Positions 16,357-25,582 of a stretch of DNA of 64,000 bases are shown piece after piece (positions within the stretch are counted from its first letter, which is position 1; the number at the start of each line of letters is the position of its first letter). Position numbers and translations under genes: made by a program. The stretch is from GAS188 sp044445965. GTDB taxonomy: Bacteria > Pseudomonadota > Alphaproteobacteria > Rhizobiales > Beijerinckiaceae. Where the stretch lies: the NCBI GenBank assembly GCA_044445965.1, contig JBIOEJ010000007.1:11846-75845 (forward strand). The letters run 5' to 3'. The notes under the pieces are model-generated. The model made no database searches. It saw only the letters and a program-made list of their open reading frames with translations, and was not told the DNA's origin.

Positions 16357-17463
16357 ATGGCGCTGACGAAAATCCTCTTCTACATCCGCTCGCTGGGTGG
16401 CGGCGGCGCGGAGCGCGTCATCGCGCTCCTGGCTTCCGGCTTTGCGCGTCGAGGCGTCGAGACGATCGTCGCGGTCGAGGTGGAGGCGAGCGAGAATGCA
16501 GGCTTTCTCGATCCGGCCGTGCGCCTCATTTGCCTCGGCTCGCCGCATGCGCGGGCAACGCTTCGGCTCGCCCGCCTGATCGCCGAGGAACGCCCGGACA
16601 TCTCGCTTTCGGCGCTCGGCGTTCGCAATCTCAAGCATGTCATTGCGGCGGCCATCGCCGGGCGGCTCAGGCGCGCGGTCTTGTCCTATCACGGCCATTT
16701 CGCCGCCGAGCCGCGCTTCCTCGACCGCTTGTCCAACCGTATGGCGCCGGTCACGACGAGGCTTGCCGCCCGCAGCGTCTGCGTCTCGGACTGGATGCGC
16801 CGCCATGTGGTCGAGGACCTCAAGGGCAGCGCGCGGCGCGCCGTGACCATCCATAACCCGGTGTCCGTCGACGGCGCGCGCCCGGCAAACGGTCGGGCAG
16901 AGCTCATGGGGCGCGAGCCGCTCGTCCTCGCGCTCGGTCGTCTTGTCCCCGAGAAGGATTTCAGGCTGCTGATCTCGGCCTTCGCGCGCATCGACGTGCC
17001 GCGGGCGAAGCTCGTCATCATCGGTGAAGGGCCGCAAAGACAGGTGCTCGAGGAACAGGCGCGCTCGCTCGGCATCGGAGAGCGGATCGAGCTGCCGGGT
17101 TATAGCGCCTTGCCCTGGGGTTATTTTGCCCGGGCGCGGGTCTGCGCCATCTCCTCGCGGTCGGAATCCTTCTCGAATGCGGCGGTCGAAGCCTTGGCGC
17201 TGGGGCTGCCCGTCGTCTCGACGGATTGTGGCGGCCCGCGCGAGATCATCTCACGGCCGGAGGAGGGCACTCTCGTTCCGGTCGGCGACGAGGCGGCGCT
17301 GGCACATGCACTCGAAACCGCGCTTCGCGCGCCCGGCGATCCGGCGCCTCGGGTGGCGCGGGCGAAGCTCTTTTCGCTGGACCGCGCCCTCGACGCCTAT
17401 GAGCGGCTGTTCGCGGAGGTGATATCGCAGGACGCTTCGCCGGTTGGAGGCGGGAGATCGTGA
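16357..17463 (+). CDS. Glycosyltransferase family 4
   Basis: Retaining GT-B glycosyltransferase, 368 residues. N-terminal domain: KILFYIRSLGGGGAERVIAL (donor/acceptor loop GGGGAERV) and LKHVIAAAIAG. C-terminal GT1 domain: LVLALGRLVPEKDFRLLISA, KLVIIGEGPQRQVLE, SRSESFSNAAVEALALGLPV and STDCGGPREII with the EX7E pair. ATG 16357 preferred to TTG 16351. Probably adds a sugar in surface polysaccharide synthesis; the main polysaccharide genes start about 1.3 kb further on. Donor sugar unknown. Confidence 0.9.
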   Translation: MALTKILFYIRSLGGGGAERVIALLASGFARRGVETIVAVEVEASENAGFLDPAVRLICLGSPHARATLRLARLIAEERPDISLSALGVRNLKHVIAAAIAGRLRRAVLSYHGHFAAEPRFLDRLSNRMAPVTTRLAARSVCVSDWMRRHVVEDLKGSARRAVTIHNPVSVDGARPANGRAELMGREPLVLALGRLVPEKDFRLLISAFARIDVPRAKLVIIGEGPQRQVLEEQARSLGIGERIELPGYSALPWGYFARARVCAISSRSESFSNAAVEALALGLPVVSTDCGGPREIISRPEEGTLVPVGDEAALAHALETALRAPGDPAPRVARAKLFSLDRALDAYERLFAEVISQDASPVGGGRS

Positions 17464-17522
17464 CATCCATCGGGGGCTCTGATTGGCGCCGAGGCGAATG
17501 AAGTGAAGCCGCCGCGAGGCGC

Positions 17523-18023
17523 TCAACAGAGATCCTTCTTTTCGAACGCGCGGAAGAGCTTCTCGACCGAAGCGTCGTTGAAAGTCCCTCCGCGGCGCTC
17601 GATCAGCTCGATGCGCACGCCCGAACCGTCATCGCGCCGCAGGAAGACCTGACGGATGCCGTCCCCTTCGATGATGTCGATGTCGGCCGCGCCTCCGACT
17701 TTGCCGAGCCGCTTCATGGTGGCGTCGAGATCCGTCACGGAGATCGCGAGATGCTGTACTCCAGCACCGAATTTCTCGACGAAGCGACTGACCTGCGAGG
17801 CCGGCTCGCAGCCCTGAACCAGAACGATGATCGCGCCGCCGGACGACATGACGGCGGAGACCATGCTGGTCTTCGCTCCGCGCGTCGTGCGCCGCTCGAC
17901 AAGGTCGAAGCCCAGCCCATCCCGATACCAGCGTATCGCCTCTTCGAGGTCGGTGACGGCGATAGCGACATGATCGAGCGACGAAGGGCGCCCCGTCCCC
18001 GAAACATTGCCTTCTTGCGCCAT
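17523..18023 (-). CDS. VOC superfamily protein, 4-hydroxyphenylpyruvate dioxygenase-like
   Basis: 166 residues: SLDHVAIAVTDLEEAIRWYR and VQHLAISVTDLDATM, the two halves of a vicinal oxygen chelate fold. Metal-ligand candidates are His in LDHVAI, His in VQHLAI and Glu in RIELIERRGG. The C-terminal FVEKFGAGVQHLAIS and FNDASVEKLFRAFEK resemble the N-terminal domain of HppD-like proteins. No partner gene adjacent shows the substrate; epimerase, lyase or dioxygenase activity are all possible. Confidence 0.8.
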   Translation of the reverse strand: MAQEGNVSGTGRPSSLDHVAIAVTDLEEAIRWYRDGLGFDLVERRTTRGAKTSMVSAVMSSGGAIIVLVQGCEPASQVSRFVEKFGAGVQHLAISVTDLDATMKRLGKVGGAADIDIIEGDGIRQVFLRRDDGSGVRIELIERRGGTFNDASVEKLFRAFEKKDLC

Positions 18024-18122
18024 TTCTGCCCCTGAACCTCGGATTTCCGCGTTTCGACCCCCTGGCGAGGTCGAGTATGCCGGCTTTCGCTCGTGCCGGC
18101 AACGACCGGCAACACGACCGGC

Positions 18123-18617
18123 TCAAGACTGGGTCGGCGCCGGGGTCTTGGCTTTCTTCGTTCCGGCCGCGAGATAGACGACGTAGGCCGCAAGCCCGAG
18201 ACCGACGACAATCTTGCCGCCATAGCTATCCCACCAGTCGATGGTGGGCTCGGCCGGAAGCGTGATGCTCGGGACACTCGTCTCTGCCAGATTCTCGAGC
18301 TTCGCGCGATCGAAATCGAAGTATTTGCTGCTGTCGCCGGGTATATACCCGCACCACTGACCGTCATAGTTCCAGACCGGAATGAAAAACAGAGTAATTT
18401 GCTTGAAACGATAGCCGAGATCGAAATGCTGGCCGCCATCCTTGAAGGTTCGCGTATCCGGGAAGTCCATGACCTTGATGACTGTTTCGCCACCCCAGCC
18501 GAAGAAGACGGGGGCGGCTTGCGCCGAGCGGGGCATCGCCAGGGATATGAAGATGATTGACGCGAATACGGCGGCACAGCGGCCGAGCCTCCCCTGGATC
18601 GTCGCAACCTCGGCCAT
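18123..18617 (-). CDS. Hypothetical protein with signal peptide and C-terminal membrane segment
   Basis: 164 residues, not recognised. An N-terminal signal peptide (about 1-34, IFISLAMPRSAQAAP), a Trp/Tyr/Phe-rich central part (VFFGWGGETVIKVMDFPD, WNYDGQWCGYIPGD) and one hydrophobic helix near the end (IVVGLGLAAYVVYLAAG) followed by a short basic tail. Likely a periplasmic domain anchored in the inner membrane. It lies 157 bases after the GMC oxidoreductase gene on the same strand and could be the last gene of that polysaccharide operon. Confidence 0.7.
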   Translation of the reverse strand: MAEVATIQGRLGRCAAVFASIIFISLAMPRSAQAAPVFFGWGGETVIKVMDFPDTRTFKDGGQHFDLGYRFKQITLFFIPVWNYDGQWCGYIPGDSSKYFDFDRAKLENLAETSVPSITLPAEPTIDWWDSYGGKIVVGLGLAAYVVYLAAGTKKAKTPAPTQS

Positions 18618-18774
18618 GCCCGCTTCCTTCTCGAACGGCTGTCCTCCTCACAGGAGCCGATCCGTCTTGGCTGCGCAAGCGGATTCTCGGGCCATGTCGC
18701 AACCGATTTCCGACCCCGATGCCGCTCGCCGCCAAAGAGGCAATTGCGGTGGTGAAGCCCACCCGCGGCGAAAG

Positions 18775-20412
18775 TCACCCGCCATTCGCTCGGCCTTTCG
18801 CCAGCTTCTCCGCGAGCCGCATGGCGAGCGCCATGACCGTGAGCGTCGGGTTGGCCTGGCCGGAAGTCGGCAAGACGGCCGAGCTCGCGACAAAGAGATT
18901 ATCCGCGTCGAAGACGCGCAGATCGCGGTCGACGACACCGTCTTCCCGAGACCTTGCCATGCGAGCCGTCCCGATCTGATGCGTTCCATGCGAGGCTTGA
19001 GCCAGGACGGCTGCTTGCCGCCGACCCGGTTCGTGGCGAAACTCGATGCGGCCGAGCTTCGCCCGCTCGAGCCAGGCGGCAAGCAATTCATGCGTGCGAA
19101 CGACCGAGCTCGCATCTTCGTCGCTGAAGCGCAGATCGATCGTGAGCCGCGGCAAGCCGGTGCTGTCGGTATCGGCCACGAGGCTCACGCGGCTGAGCGG
19201 GGAGGGCGCCTGCTCCGAATGATAGGAGAGCCCGTAACGCCTTGCGGCGTTGCGCCTGTAGAAGGCCGGTACGGGAACCGCCGCGAGATAGCGGTTCCAC
19301 AGCAGTCGCGGCAAGGCGATGGCCGTCCGCGGCAGGTCTCTGACGAGGTTCATGACATGCGGCAAGCGCGCCATCCCCTCCGGGATGTGGCGTTTGCGGA
19401 TGGCCTCGGCGATGATGCGGCCGCCGAACGGCCTGATCGACAGCGCGAGCGCGATCGACGAAAGGAAGCCATCGCCATGCCGCGCATCGCTGATCCGCGG
19501 CACCACCGGCCATAAGGCGATGTTCATGAGACCGTGACGGCGCTGCGCCTCCGCGGTCGGCGCGAAGCGGCGGCGCACATAGGAGCCGTGTGCATCGATG
19601 TAGAACTCGAACAGGCGATCGGTGGCTTCATCCGCGAAGGCGATGTCGGCGATCTCGCCGATCACATGGCCCATATAGTAGCGACCGAGCGGACCCTCCG
19701 GGCCGCCGAACAAGGCGGGCCTCCGACGCTGCTCGGCCAAGAGAAGCCTCGTCGATTCGAGCCCGCCCGTGGCCAGCACCGCCTCCCGGACCGGGACGCG
19801 GACGCTCTGCCCATCCTTGGCCACCGCCCGCAGGGCCGCGACCCGCCCATCCTTCCATTCGAGCGCGACCACGGTCGCATGCAGGCGAAGATCGATCCTG
19901 TCGGAGGATTCCAACGCCTGTCGATGGGCGGTTTGCAAGCGAGGCTTGCCGCTCCAGCGCTCGAGGGTGGTGATGGAGAAGTCGCCCTCGGGCGATCGGG
20001 CATCGTCGACGGCGAACACCGCCGCGCCGGCGCAGGCATAGCGTATCGCCGATGCGAGGTGCGGCGCCATCTCATCGAAGCCGATCGGCCAGAGCGCGCC
20101 CCCGACTGCGGCGCGGGGTTCGAAATCGATCGGGTCGAAGGGCAGGCAGCGCCCGCCCCAGAGATTGGACGTGCCGCCGAGACGCCGGGCGACGGCGATG
20201 CGCATATCATCATGTCGCGCGGGATCCACGATATGGGCGTCCGACAAGGCTTGCGCTTCGGCTTCATCGGCGTCGCCGCCGGATTCGAGGAGAAGCACCG
20301 ATTTGCCGAGGCGTTCGAGCTCGAGCGCAAGCGAGATGCCGACCGGGCCCGCACCGACTACGCAGACGTCATGGGTGGCGTCTGCGAGGCCCTCGATCGC
20401 GTCGCGGATCAC
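18775..20412 (-). CDS. GMC-family FAD-dependent oxidoreductase
   Basis: 545 residues. N-terminal dinucleotide fold: VCVVGAGPVGISLALELERLG (about 16-35), then RRLGGTSNLWGGRCLPFDP. C-terminal GMC domain: SHGTHQIGTARM with the catalytic His region, and VVDRDLRVFDADNLFVASSA followed by PTSGQANPTLTVMALAMRLA. Such enzymes occur in exopolysaccharide gene sets, where they may oxidise a sugar. It overlaps the upstream glycosyltransferase stop by 4 bp (ATGA), so the genes are translationally coupled. Substrate unknown; choline or alcohol oxidation is less likely given the context. Confidence 0.85.
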   Translation of the reverse strand: MIRDAIEGLADATHDVCVVGAGPVGISLALELERLGKSVLLLESGGDADEAEAQALSDAHIVDPARHDDMRIAVARRLGGTSNLWGGRCLPFDPIDFEPRAAVGGALWPIGFDEMAPHLASAIRYACAGAAVFAVDDARSPEGDFSITTLERWSGKPRLQTAHRQALESSDRIDLRLHATVVALEWKDGRVAALRAVAKDGQSVRVPVREAVLATGGLESTRLLLAEQRRRPALFGGPEGPLGRYYMGHVIGEIADIAFADEATDRLFEFYIDAHGSYVRRRFAPTAEAQRRHGLMNIALWPVVPRISDARHGDGFLSSIALALSIRPFGGRIIAEAIRKRHIPEGMARLPHVMNLVRDLPRTAIALPRLLWNRYLAAVPVPAFYRRNAARRYGLSYHSEQAPSPLSRVSLVADTDSTGLPRLTIDLRFSDEDASSVVRTHELLAAWLERAKLGRIEFRHEPGRRQAAVLAQASHGTHQIGTARMARSREDGVVDRDLRVFDADNLFVASSAVLPTSGQANPTLTVMALAMRLAEKLAKGRANGG

Positions 20413-21686
20413 GCGCGCGCCTCCGCCTGCGCGGTTCGTGGCCGGCCCAGCAGCCCATCATAGATCGCCGTCATCTCGCGGAAATACCGGTCGCGCGTGA
20501 ACGTGCCGAGCGCCTGCCCGCGCGCCGCCTCGCCGAGGCGGCTGCGCTCGGCTTCGCTCATGGCGAAGACTCGCGCGATCGCGGCGCCCAGCGAAGGCGG
20601 ATCGTTCGGCGGCACGACGAAACCGGTGACCCCGTCCTCGACCATTTCGGGGAGGCCTCCGATCTCCGTCGTGATCACGATCTTGCCGCGAGCCTGCGCT
20701 TCCAGGATGCTCTTCGGCGCGATCTCGTACCAGATGGACGGCAGCGCGATCGCGGTCGCGGCCTCGACATGTGCCCACAGTTCGGCGCCTTTCAGATGAC
20801 CGGTGAAATGGGCCGCAACGCCAAGCGCCGCCGCTCGGGCGCGGAGCGCCTCCTCCTCCTTGCCTTCCCCCACGAAGACGAGCCTTACGCCAGCCGCCTT
20901 GGCGCTTTCGACAAGCACCGACAAGCCCTTCTCGACGGAAAGACGGCCGAAATACAAGAGATAGGGCCCATGGCGCGCGCGAAGAGCCTCGACGGCGTGA
21001 GGCTCGACGGGTCGATCGTCGGTCGTCTCGAAGAAGTTCGGGACATAGTGCAGTTTCTCGCGGGCAATGCCGTGCTCGGCGAATTTGTCGACGATGAACC
21101 GGCAAGGACCGATGAAGGCCGAGACGGCATCGCGGATCGAGCCTCGATGCCATTGCAGCAGGCCGTCGAGGGCATAGATGGAATCGGCCAGGAACGAGCC
21201 CTGCGCGCAGCGATGCACCGCGCAGTTCCACTGGCGTCCGCCGCGGCATAGTTCGCAGACGCCGACGCCCGGTCGGAAGAAATGATAGGCAGGGCAGATG
21301 ATCTTGTAGTCGTGCAAGGTGAACGCGATGGGAATTCCGCGCGCGAGCGCCGGCGGCAGGATGGCCGGCGTCAGCTGATGATAGATGCCGTGGATATGGA
21401 TGATGTCCGGGCGAAAATCATCGAGGAGCGCGGTGAACTTGCGTCGCGCTTCGCTTGAATGCAGGAAGCGCGGGACGGCTCGGAGCTTCTCCAGCCCGCG
21501 CGCATTCTTCGGTTCGAAATAGGACGGGAAATACGCCTCGAACGCCGATGGCTCGTTGCGCGGATGATCCATCGCGAATTCGGCGCAGTCCCATCCTTTT
21601 TCGCGGAAGAGAGCGAGATGATCGAGATGCACGGCTTCCGCGCCGCCCATCCGGTAATGCAGCCGATGAACTCCGAGAAGCCGCAT
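20409..21686 (-). CDS. Glycosyltransferase family 4 (surface polysaccharide)
   Basis: GT-B glycosyltransferase, 425 residues from ATG 21686; a TTG at 21698 overlaps the upstream stop and is possible. N-terminal domain: MRLLGVHRLHYRMGGAEAVH and IIHIHGIYHQLTPAI, with a cysteine-rich stretch CELCRGGRQWNCAVHRC at about 145-165 typical of some polysaccharide glycosyltransferases. C-terminal domain: YLLYFGRLSVEKGLSVLVE, LVFVGEGKEEEAL, WYEIAPKSILEAQARGKIVI and GGLPEMVEDGVTG. Middle gene of a coupled trio aldo/keto reductase - GT4 - GMC oxidoreductase. Confidence 0.9.
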   Translation of the reverse strand: MRLLGVHRLHYRMGGAEAVHLDHLALFREKGWDCAEFAMDHPRNEPSAFEAYFPSYFEPKNARGLEKLRAVPRFLHSSEARRKFTALLDDFRPDIIHIHGIYHQLTPAILPPALARGIPIAFTLHDYKIICPAYHFFRPGVGVCELCRGGRQWNCAVHRCAQGSFLADSIYALDGLLQWHRGSIRDAVSAFIGPCRFIVDKFAEHGIAREKLHYVPNFFETTDDRPVEPHAVEALRARHGPYLLYFGRLSVEKGLSVLVESAKAAGVRLVFVGEGKEEEALRARAAALGVAAHFTGHLKGAELWAHVEAATAIALPSIWYEIAPKSILEAQARGKIVITTEIGGLPEMVEDGVTGFVVPPNDPPSLGAAIARVFAMSEAERSRLGEAARGQALGTFTRDRYFREMTAIYDGLLGRPRTAQAEARA

Positions 21687-21694
21687 GACGCTGC

Positions 21695-22678
21695 TCAACT
21701 CGACGAGGAGCCACTGGCTGCCGCGAGCTTGCGCAGCACGGCGATCGATCCTTCGCGGAGCGGCAAGCCGGCGCGCGCGACGTTCTGCGCGAGATGCGAG
21801 GCCTGGAACATCGATACCAGCGTGACGCCTGTTGGATTGGCGGCGAGCGCGGCATCGAGCAGGAGCGTGGCGACGCTCGTTTCGAGATCATCGGCGTCGT
21901 AGCCTGCCGCGGCAAGCGCTTGCCGAGCCGCGGCATCTTCGCGTAGGCGCGTCACGATCGCCTCCTTCGCCCCGACCACTCCGAGCACGGAATGGCCGAT
22001 CACGCTCACCGGACGGCCCGCGCGATCCCGAATGGCCGCGAGGTCATTTGTTCCGGGTCGGACGGCGACCTGAAAGAAAGTATAGGGAAGTCCGGTTCGC
22101 GTGCCCGAGAGGCAGGCCTCGAGACCGCCCGCGACGCCGACATGACGCGCCTGGCCACGCGCCACGACGCGCTCCAGCGCCCGGATGACCGCATCATCCT
22201 CGACGGTCCGCGGATCGGGGTCATGAAGGGCCAGGACCTCGACATGATCCGTGCCGAGCCGCGTCAACGATCGGGCGATGGAGCGCTCGACGAGATCCGG
22301 CGTGATGTCGAGTGCCCGGTTGCTGGTCGCCCGGATTTGCCGGGCCCGCTTGCGCAGGCCGCGAGCGAGCCCGAGGAGCGGCCTCGCGGCGGCATAGGCG
22401 GCGCGCAGCAACGGCCTTGCGGACGGTGGCGCGAGGCCGGCCTTGGTGAGGATCGAAACCCCTTCGCGCCGGCCGGCGAGAAACCGGCCGAGGATGCCTT
22501 CCGCCTCTCCCGCGCCGTAGGCCGGAGCGACATCGAACCAGGTCACGCCTGCCTCATGGGCGCGCGCGAGCGCAGCGAGCCCGGCGCGCGCCGAAATGCG
22601 CGAGCCGAGCGAAGCGCAGCCGAAGCCGAGGCAAGATGCCTCGAGCTCCGTTCCGGGCAGCCGCACAGGTCGGATCAT
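21695..22678 (-). CDS. Aldo/keto reductase
   Basis: NAD(P)H-dependent TIM-barrel reductase, 327 residues from ATG 22678. N-terminal RPVRLPGTELEASCLGFGCA, AHEAGVTWFDVAPAYGAGEA (catalytic Asp and Tyr), VSILTKAGLA (catalytic Lys), VEVLALHDPD (His). The region between is longer and more basic than in typical members. First gene of the coupled trio with a GT4 and a GMC oxidoreductase, so it may make or modify a sugar. Divergent from the GH10 gene with 224 bases between. Confidence 0.87.
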   Translation of the reverse strand: MIRPVRLPGTELEASCLGFGCASLGSRISARAGLAALARAHEAGVTWFDVAPAYGAGEAEGILGRFLAGRREGVSILTKAGLAPPSARPLLRAAYAAARPLLGLARGLRKRARQIRATSNRALDITPDLVERSIARSLTRLGTDHVEVLALHDPDPRTVEDDAVIRALERVVARGQARHVGVAGGLEACLSGTRTGLPYTFFQVAVRPGTNDLAAIRDRAGRPVSVIGHSVLGVVGAKEAIVTRLREDAAARQALAAAGYDADDLETSVATLLLDAALAANPTGVTLVSMFQASHLAQNVARAGLPLREGSIAVLRKLAAASGSSSS

Positions 22679-22902
22679 ATGGCGATCTCCGAGAGACGCT
22701 TCGATACGCGCTCGACGATAGTTTTCGATTAACGGGGGTGCTGAAATGCGATCGCGAGTGCTTGCGGAAGCTGCCAAAATCTGGGTCAGCGTGGCACGAT
22801 CCTCGATTGTCCGCTAATATCAGCGATTGTGAGCCCGAAGGAAACTGCCCGAGCAAGCTGCCGAGTGAACCTGCCAAAGGAGCTCGCCGAAATGAACTCG
22901 CG

Positions 22903-24030
22903 ATGAGGCGATCCCCGTCCCGCCGCCGGATTATCTCCATGTTCGGCACGGCGACGCTCTTCAGCTCGTTGCCGCGAGCTGTTGCGGCGGGGCAGGGGCG
23001 GCCAGGAGGCGGTGAGGACAGCCTCGGCGCCGCGGCAGCCCGTTCCGGCGCATTGTTCGGCGCGGCCATCGACCTGACGGCGCTCGAGAACACGGCCTAT
23101 GCTTCGCTCTATGCGAGAGAAGCGGGCCTCCTCGCCACGGAGAACGCTTTCAAGATCGCGGCGCTGCGCCGAGGGCCAGAGCCCGCCGATATCGATTTCA
23201 CAAGCGTCGATCTGCTGCTCGATTTCGCCGAGCAGCACAAATTGCCGCTCAGGGCCCATACGCTCATCTGGAATGATGATCTGCCGGGCTGGCTGACCGC
23301 CTTGTCCGGGCGCGAGGTGGAGCGCTTGTTCGACGCGCATATCGAGGCCGTGGTCTCGCGCTATGCCGGGCGCATCTTCGCCTATGACGTCGTCAACGAG
23401 CCGCTGTTTCCCTGGAGAGGCGCCAGCCCCGATGGTTATCGGCGTGGCGCCTGGTTCGACGCGCTCGGACCCTCCTATATCGGGCGCGCCTTCCGGCGGG
23501 TCGCCGCGCTCGACCGCAAGGCGAAGCTCGTCCTGAACGAGGCGTTCACGGAGCGCGACGATGCGATTGGGCGGGTTATGCGTCCGCGCCTGTTGCGCCT
23601 CATCGACGATCTGCTCGCTGCCGGCACGCCGCTAGGAGCCGTCGGATTACAGGGCCATATCCAGCCGCAATACGGCTTCGCGGCCGACGCCTATGGCGAG
23701 CTGCTGCACGAGATCGGGCGCCGCGGGCTCGAGATTCACGTGACCGAGCTCGATGTCGACGATACGCAGCTCCCTTCCGAGATCGCGGCTCGCGATGCGG
23801 GCGTGGCGCAGCTCTATGCGCGGTTTGCCGCGACGGCGCTCTCCGAGCCCGCCGTCAAAGCCATCGTCACCTGGGGCCTTTCGGACCGCTATAGCTGGTA
23901 TCGGGAGCCCAAGATGATGCGGAACCTGCCCGCCGGACGGTTGCCCAGGCCCCTCCCATTCGATGATCGCTTGGCGCGGAAGCCCGCCTATGAGGCGCTC
24001 AAGACGGCGTTTGCGGCGAGGCGCGCCTGA
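22903..24030 (+). CDS. GH10 glycoside hydrolase (endo-1,4-beta-xylanase-like)
   Basis: 375 residues. A twin-arginine-type signal (RRSPSRRRIISMFGTATLF) precedes the catalytic barrel. GH10 features: LRAHTLIWNDDLPGWL, acid/base Glu166 in YDVVNEPLFPW, KLVLNEAF, GLQGHIQPQYG, nucleophile Glu282 in EIHVTELDVDD, and ITWGLSD-like VTWGLSDRYSW. ATG 22903 is far (about 20 bases) from the AAAGGAG ribosome site, which instead serves a 5-codon frame at 22892-22906 that ends on this start (overlap). It lies inside a polysaccharide locus, so it may trim or process the polymer rather than degrade plant xylan. Confidence 0.88.
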   Translation: MRRSPSRRRIISMFGTATLFSSLPRAVAAGQGRPGGGEDSLGAAAARSGALFGAAIDLTALENTAYASLYAREAGLLATENAFKIAALRRGPEPADIDFTSVDLLLDFAEQHKLPLRAHTLIWNDDLPGWLTALSGREVERLFDAHIEAVVSRYAGRIFAYDVVNEPLFPWRGASPDGYRRGAWFDALGPSYIGRAFRRVAALDRKAKLVLNEAFTERDDAIGRVMRPRLLRLIDDLLAAGTPLGAVGLQGHIQPQYGFAADAYGELLHEIGRRGLEIHVTELDVDDTQLPSEIAARDAGVAQLYARFAATALSEPAVKAIVTWGLSDRYSWYREPKMMRNLPAGRLPRPLPFDDRLARKPAYEALKTAFAARRA

Positions 24031-24037
24031 GCAGCTC

Positions 24038-24087
24038 GAGCATGATCCGGAAAAATGGAAGCCGGTTTTGCGAATAGGATCATGCTC
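24038..24087. repeat. Palindromic intergenic repeat
   Basis: Perfect 11-bp arms GAGCATGATCC (24038-24048) and GGATCATGCTC (24077-24087) flank a region with GGAAAAATGG/AAGCCGGTTTT. This form of repeat is widespread in Hyphomicrobiales genomes. It lies between the convergent GH10 and flippase genes and could also end transcription. Confidence 0.8.
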
Positions 24088-24136
24088 AACCAATCAGATG
24101 AAGCGTTGTTGCGGTTCGATCTGAAGCGGCGACGCC

Positions 24137-25582
24137 CTATTGGGTCGCGGCGGCGGTCGACCGCGTGAGCCACGCCGTGAACAGGCGGCGCAGCTCCCGC
24201 CAGTAGAAAAGCCCGATGGCGATACCATAGACCAAGCCGCCCGCGATGACTTCCAGCGCCAGGCCGAACCTGGTCGCCGGCCAGGGGACGCTTGCAAGCG
24301 CGATCATCATGAACGCGATCGCGACGGCGATGCGGCCGAAATGCGCGAGCGGGAAAGGCAGCCCGAAGCGCCCCATGGCGAGCATGAATGTGAAGATCGC
24401 CGCAAGCACATGGCCCGCGAGGCAACCGGCGCAAGCGCCGACGAGGCCCCCTTCGAGAAGCCCCAGAATGCAGAGCGGCAGCGTGAGCAGGGCTTCAAGC
24501 GCGCATACCACGAGCGTGATTTCGGTCCGTTCGGCGATGAGGAACGTCTGATCGGCGTAATGGAGCCGCAGGTTGCGCACCGCGCCCGAGAGGATCGCGA
24601 TCGGCAAGACCGCTATGGTCAGGCTCTGGAAATCCGCGCCGATCAGGAGATCGACCGCCTTCCGGTTGACCATCAGCAATCCGACCGTGACCGGGGCCAG
24701 CACCCCGATCAGCAAGGCGCCCGATTGCGCGAGCTGCGTCAGCGCCGCCCCGCGCGAATGGGTGGTGGCGCGCTTCACCGCGAGCGGGTAGGCGGCAGCC
24801 GTCACCAGCATGGCCGCGACCGTCGCAGCGCGTTGGCCGAGGCTCCAGCCGACGGAAACGAGACCGACGGCCGCCGCTCCGTCGAATTCCTGTACCACCA
24901 CTCGCAATCCGTTCACGCTGAGCCAGGCCACGACAGCGGCGCCGAGCAGCGGCGCGCCGTAACGGACGGCGACCGCGAGTATGTCGAGGTCGAGCTTGAT
25001 GGCGGTCCCGAGCCCGAGCATGCGCCACAGCAAGGGCAAGGCGAGGGTCTGGGCCAGGGCAAAGCCCGCGAGCACGGCCGTCGCGCTCGCTTGCCCCTCG
25101 ATGACGGCGCCGAGGCCGATCAGACAGCCGAGCACCGGTCCTGCGGTCTGCGCCAGCGTATAGGCGCCGACGCTGCCCGAGGCGCGCGCACGTTCGGCGA
25201 GATGGGCGGTGATCGAGCGCGTCACGGTGAAGATGACGGTGGCGGCCACCAGAGCCGCATCACGCATGGCATCGCTCAGCGCGAGTGCGACGCAGGCGGC
25301 AAGCGTTTGCAGGGCCGCGCTGCCGAGCAGCACGGCGTTTTCGGTCGGCTGATACCTTGCGGTCGAGCTGTCTTGCTGGTGGGCGGCGTAGTAGCGTGTC
25401 GTATATTGCGACCACCAATAGAGGCAAAGGTAAAAGACAAGCTCCTGAGCCGCGACGATGAGGGACAGCACGCCGTATTCCGAAGGCGACAGCCAATGCG
25501 TCCAAAGCACCGCCGCCAGGAATTGGAACGCCGGTCCCAGGAGCTGGGCCGGCAGGTAAAGCAACGTCTGGTAGATCAGCAT
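24137..25582 (-). CDS. Oligosaccharide flippase / polysaccharide export membrane protein
   Basis: 481 residues, about 12-14 hydrophobic segments over the whole length, of the MOP superfamily (Wzx-like): LYLPAQLLGPAFQFLAAVLW at the start, then WLSPSEYGVLSLI, a hallmark of the Polysacc_synt family. It would move lipid-linked oligosaccharide across the inner membrane. ATG 25582 has no good ribosome site of its own; it overlaps a small upstream frame (25576-25677) that does. Located beside GT4, GMC, AKR and GH10 genes. Confidence 0.87.
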   Translation of the reverse strand: MLIYQTLLYLPAQLLGPAFQFLAAVLWTHWLSPSEYGVLSLIVAAQELVFYLCLYWWSQYTTRYYAAHQQDSSTARYQPTENAVLLGSAALQTLAACVALALSDAMRDAALVAATVIFTVTRSITAHLAERARASGSVGAYTLAQTAGPVLGCLIGLGAVIEGQASATAVLAGFALAQTLALPLLWRMLGLGTAIKLDLDILAVAVRYGAPLLGAAVVAWLSVNGLRVVVQEFDGAAAVGLVSVGWSLGQRAATVAAMLVTAAAYPLAVKRATTHSRGAALTQLAQSGALLIGVLAPVTVGLLMVNRKAVDLLIGADFQSLTIAVLPIAILSGAVRNLRLHYADQTFLIAERTEITLVVCALEALLTLPLCILGLLEGGLVGACAGCLAGHVLAAIFTFMLAMGRFGLPFPLAHFGRIAVAIAFMMIALASVPWPATRFGLALEVIAGGLVYGIAIGLFYWRELRRLFTAWLTRSTAAATQ

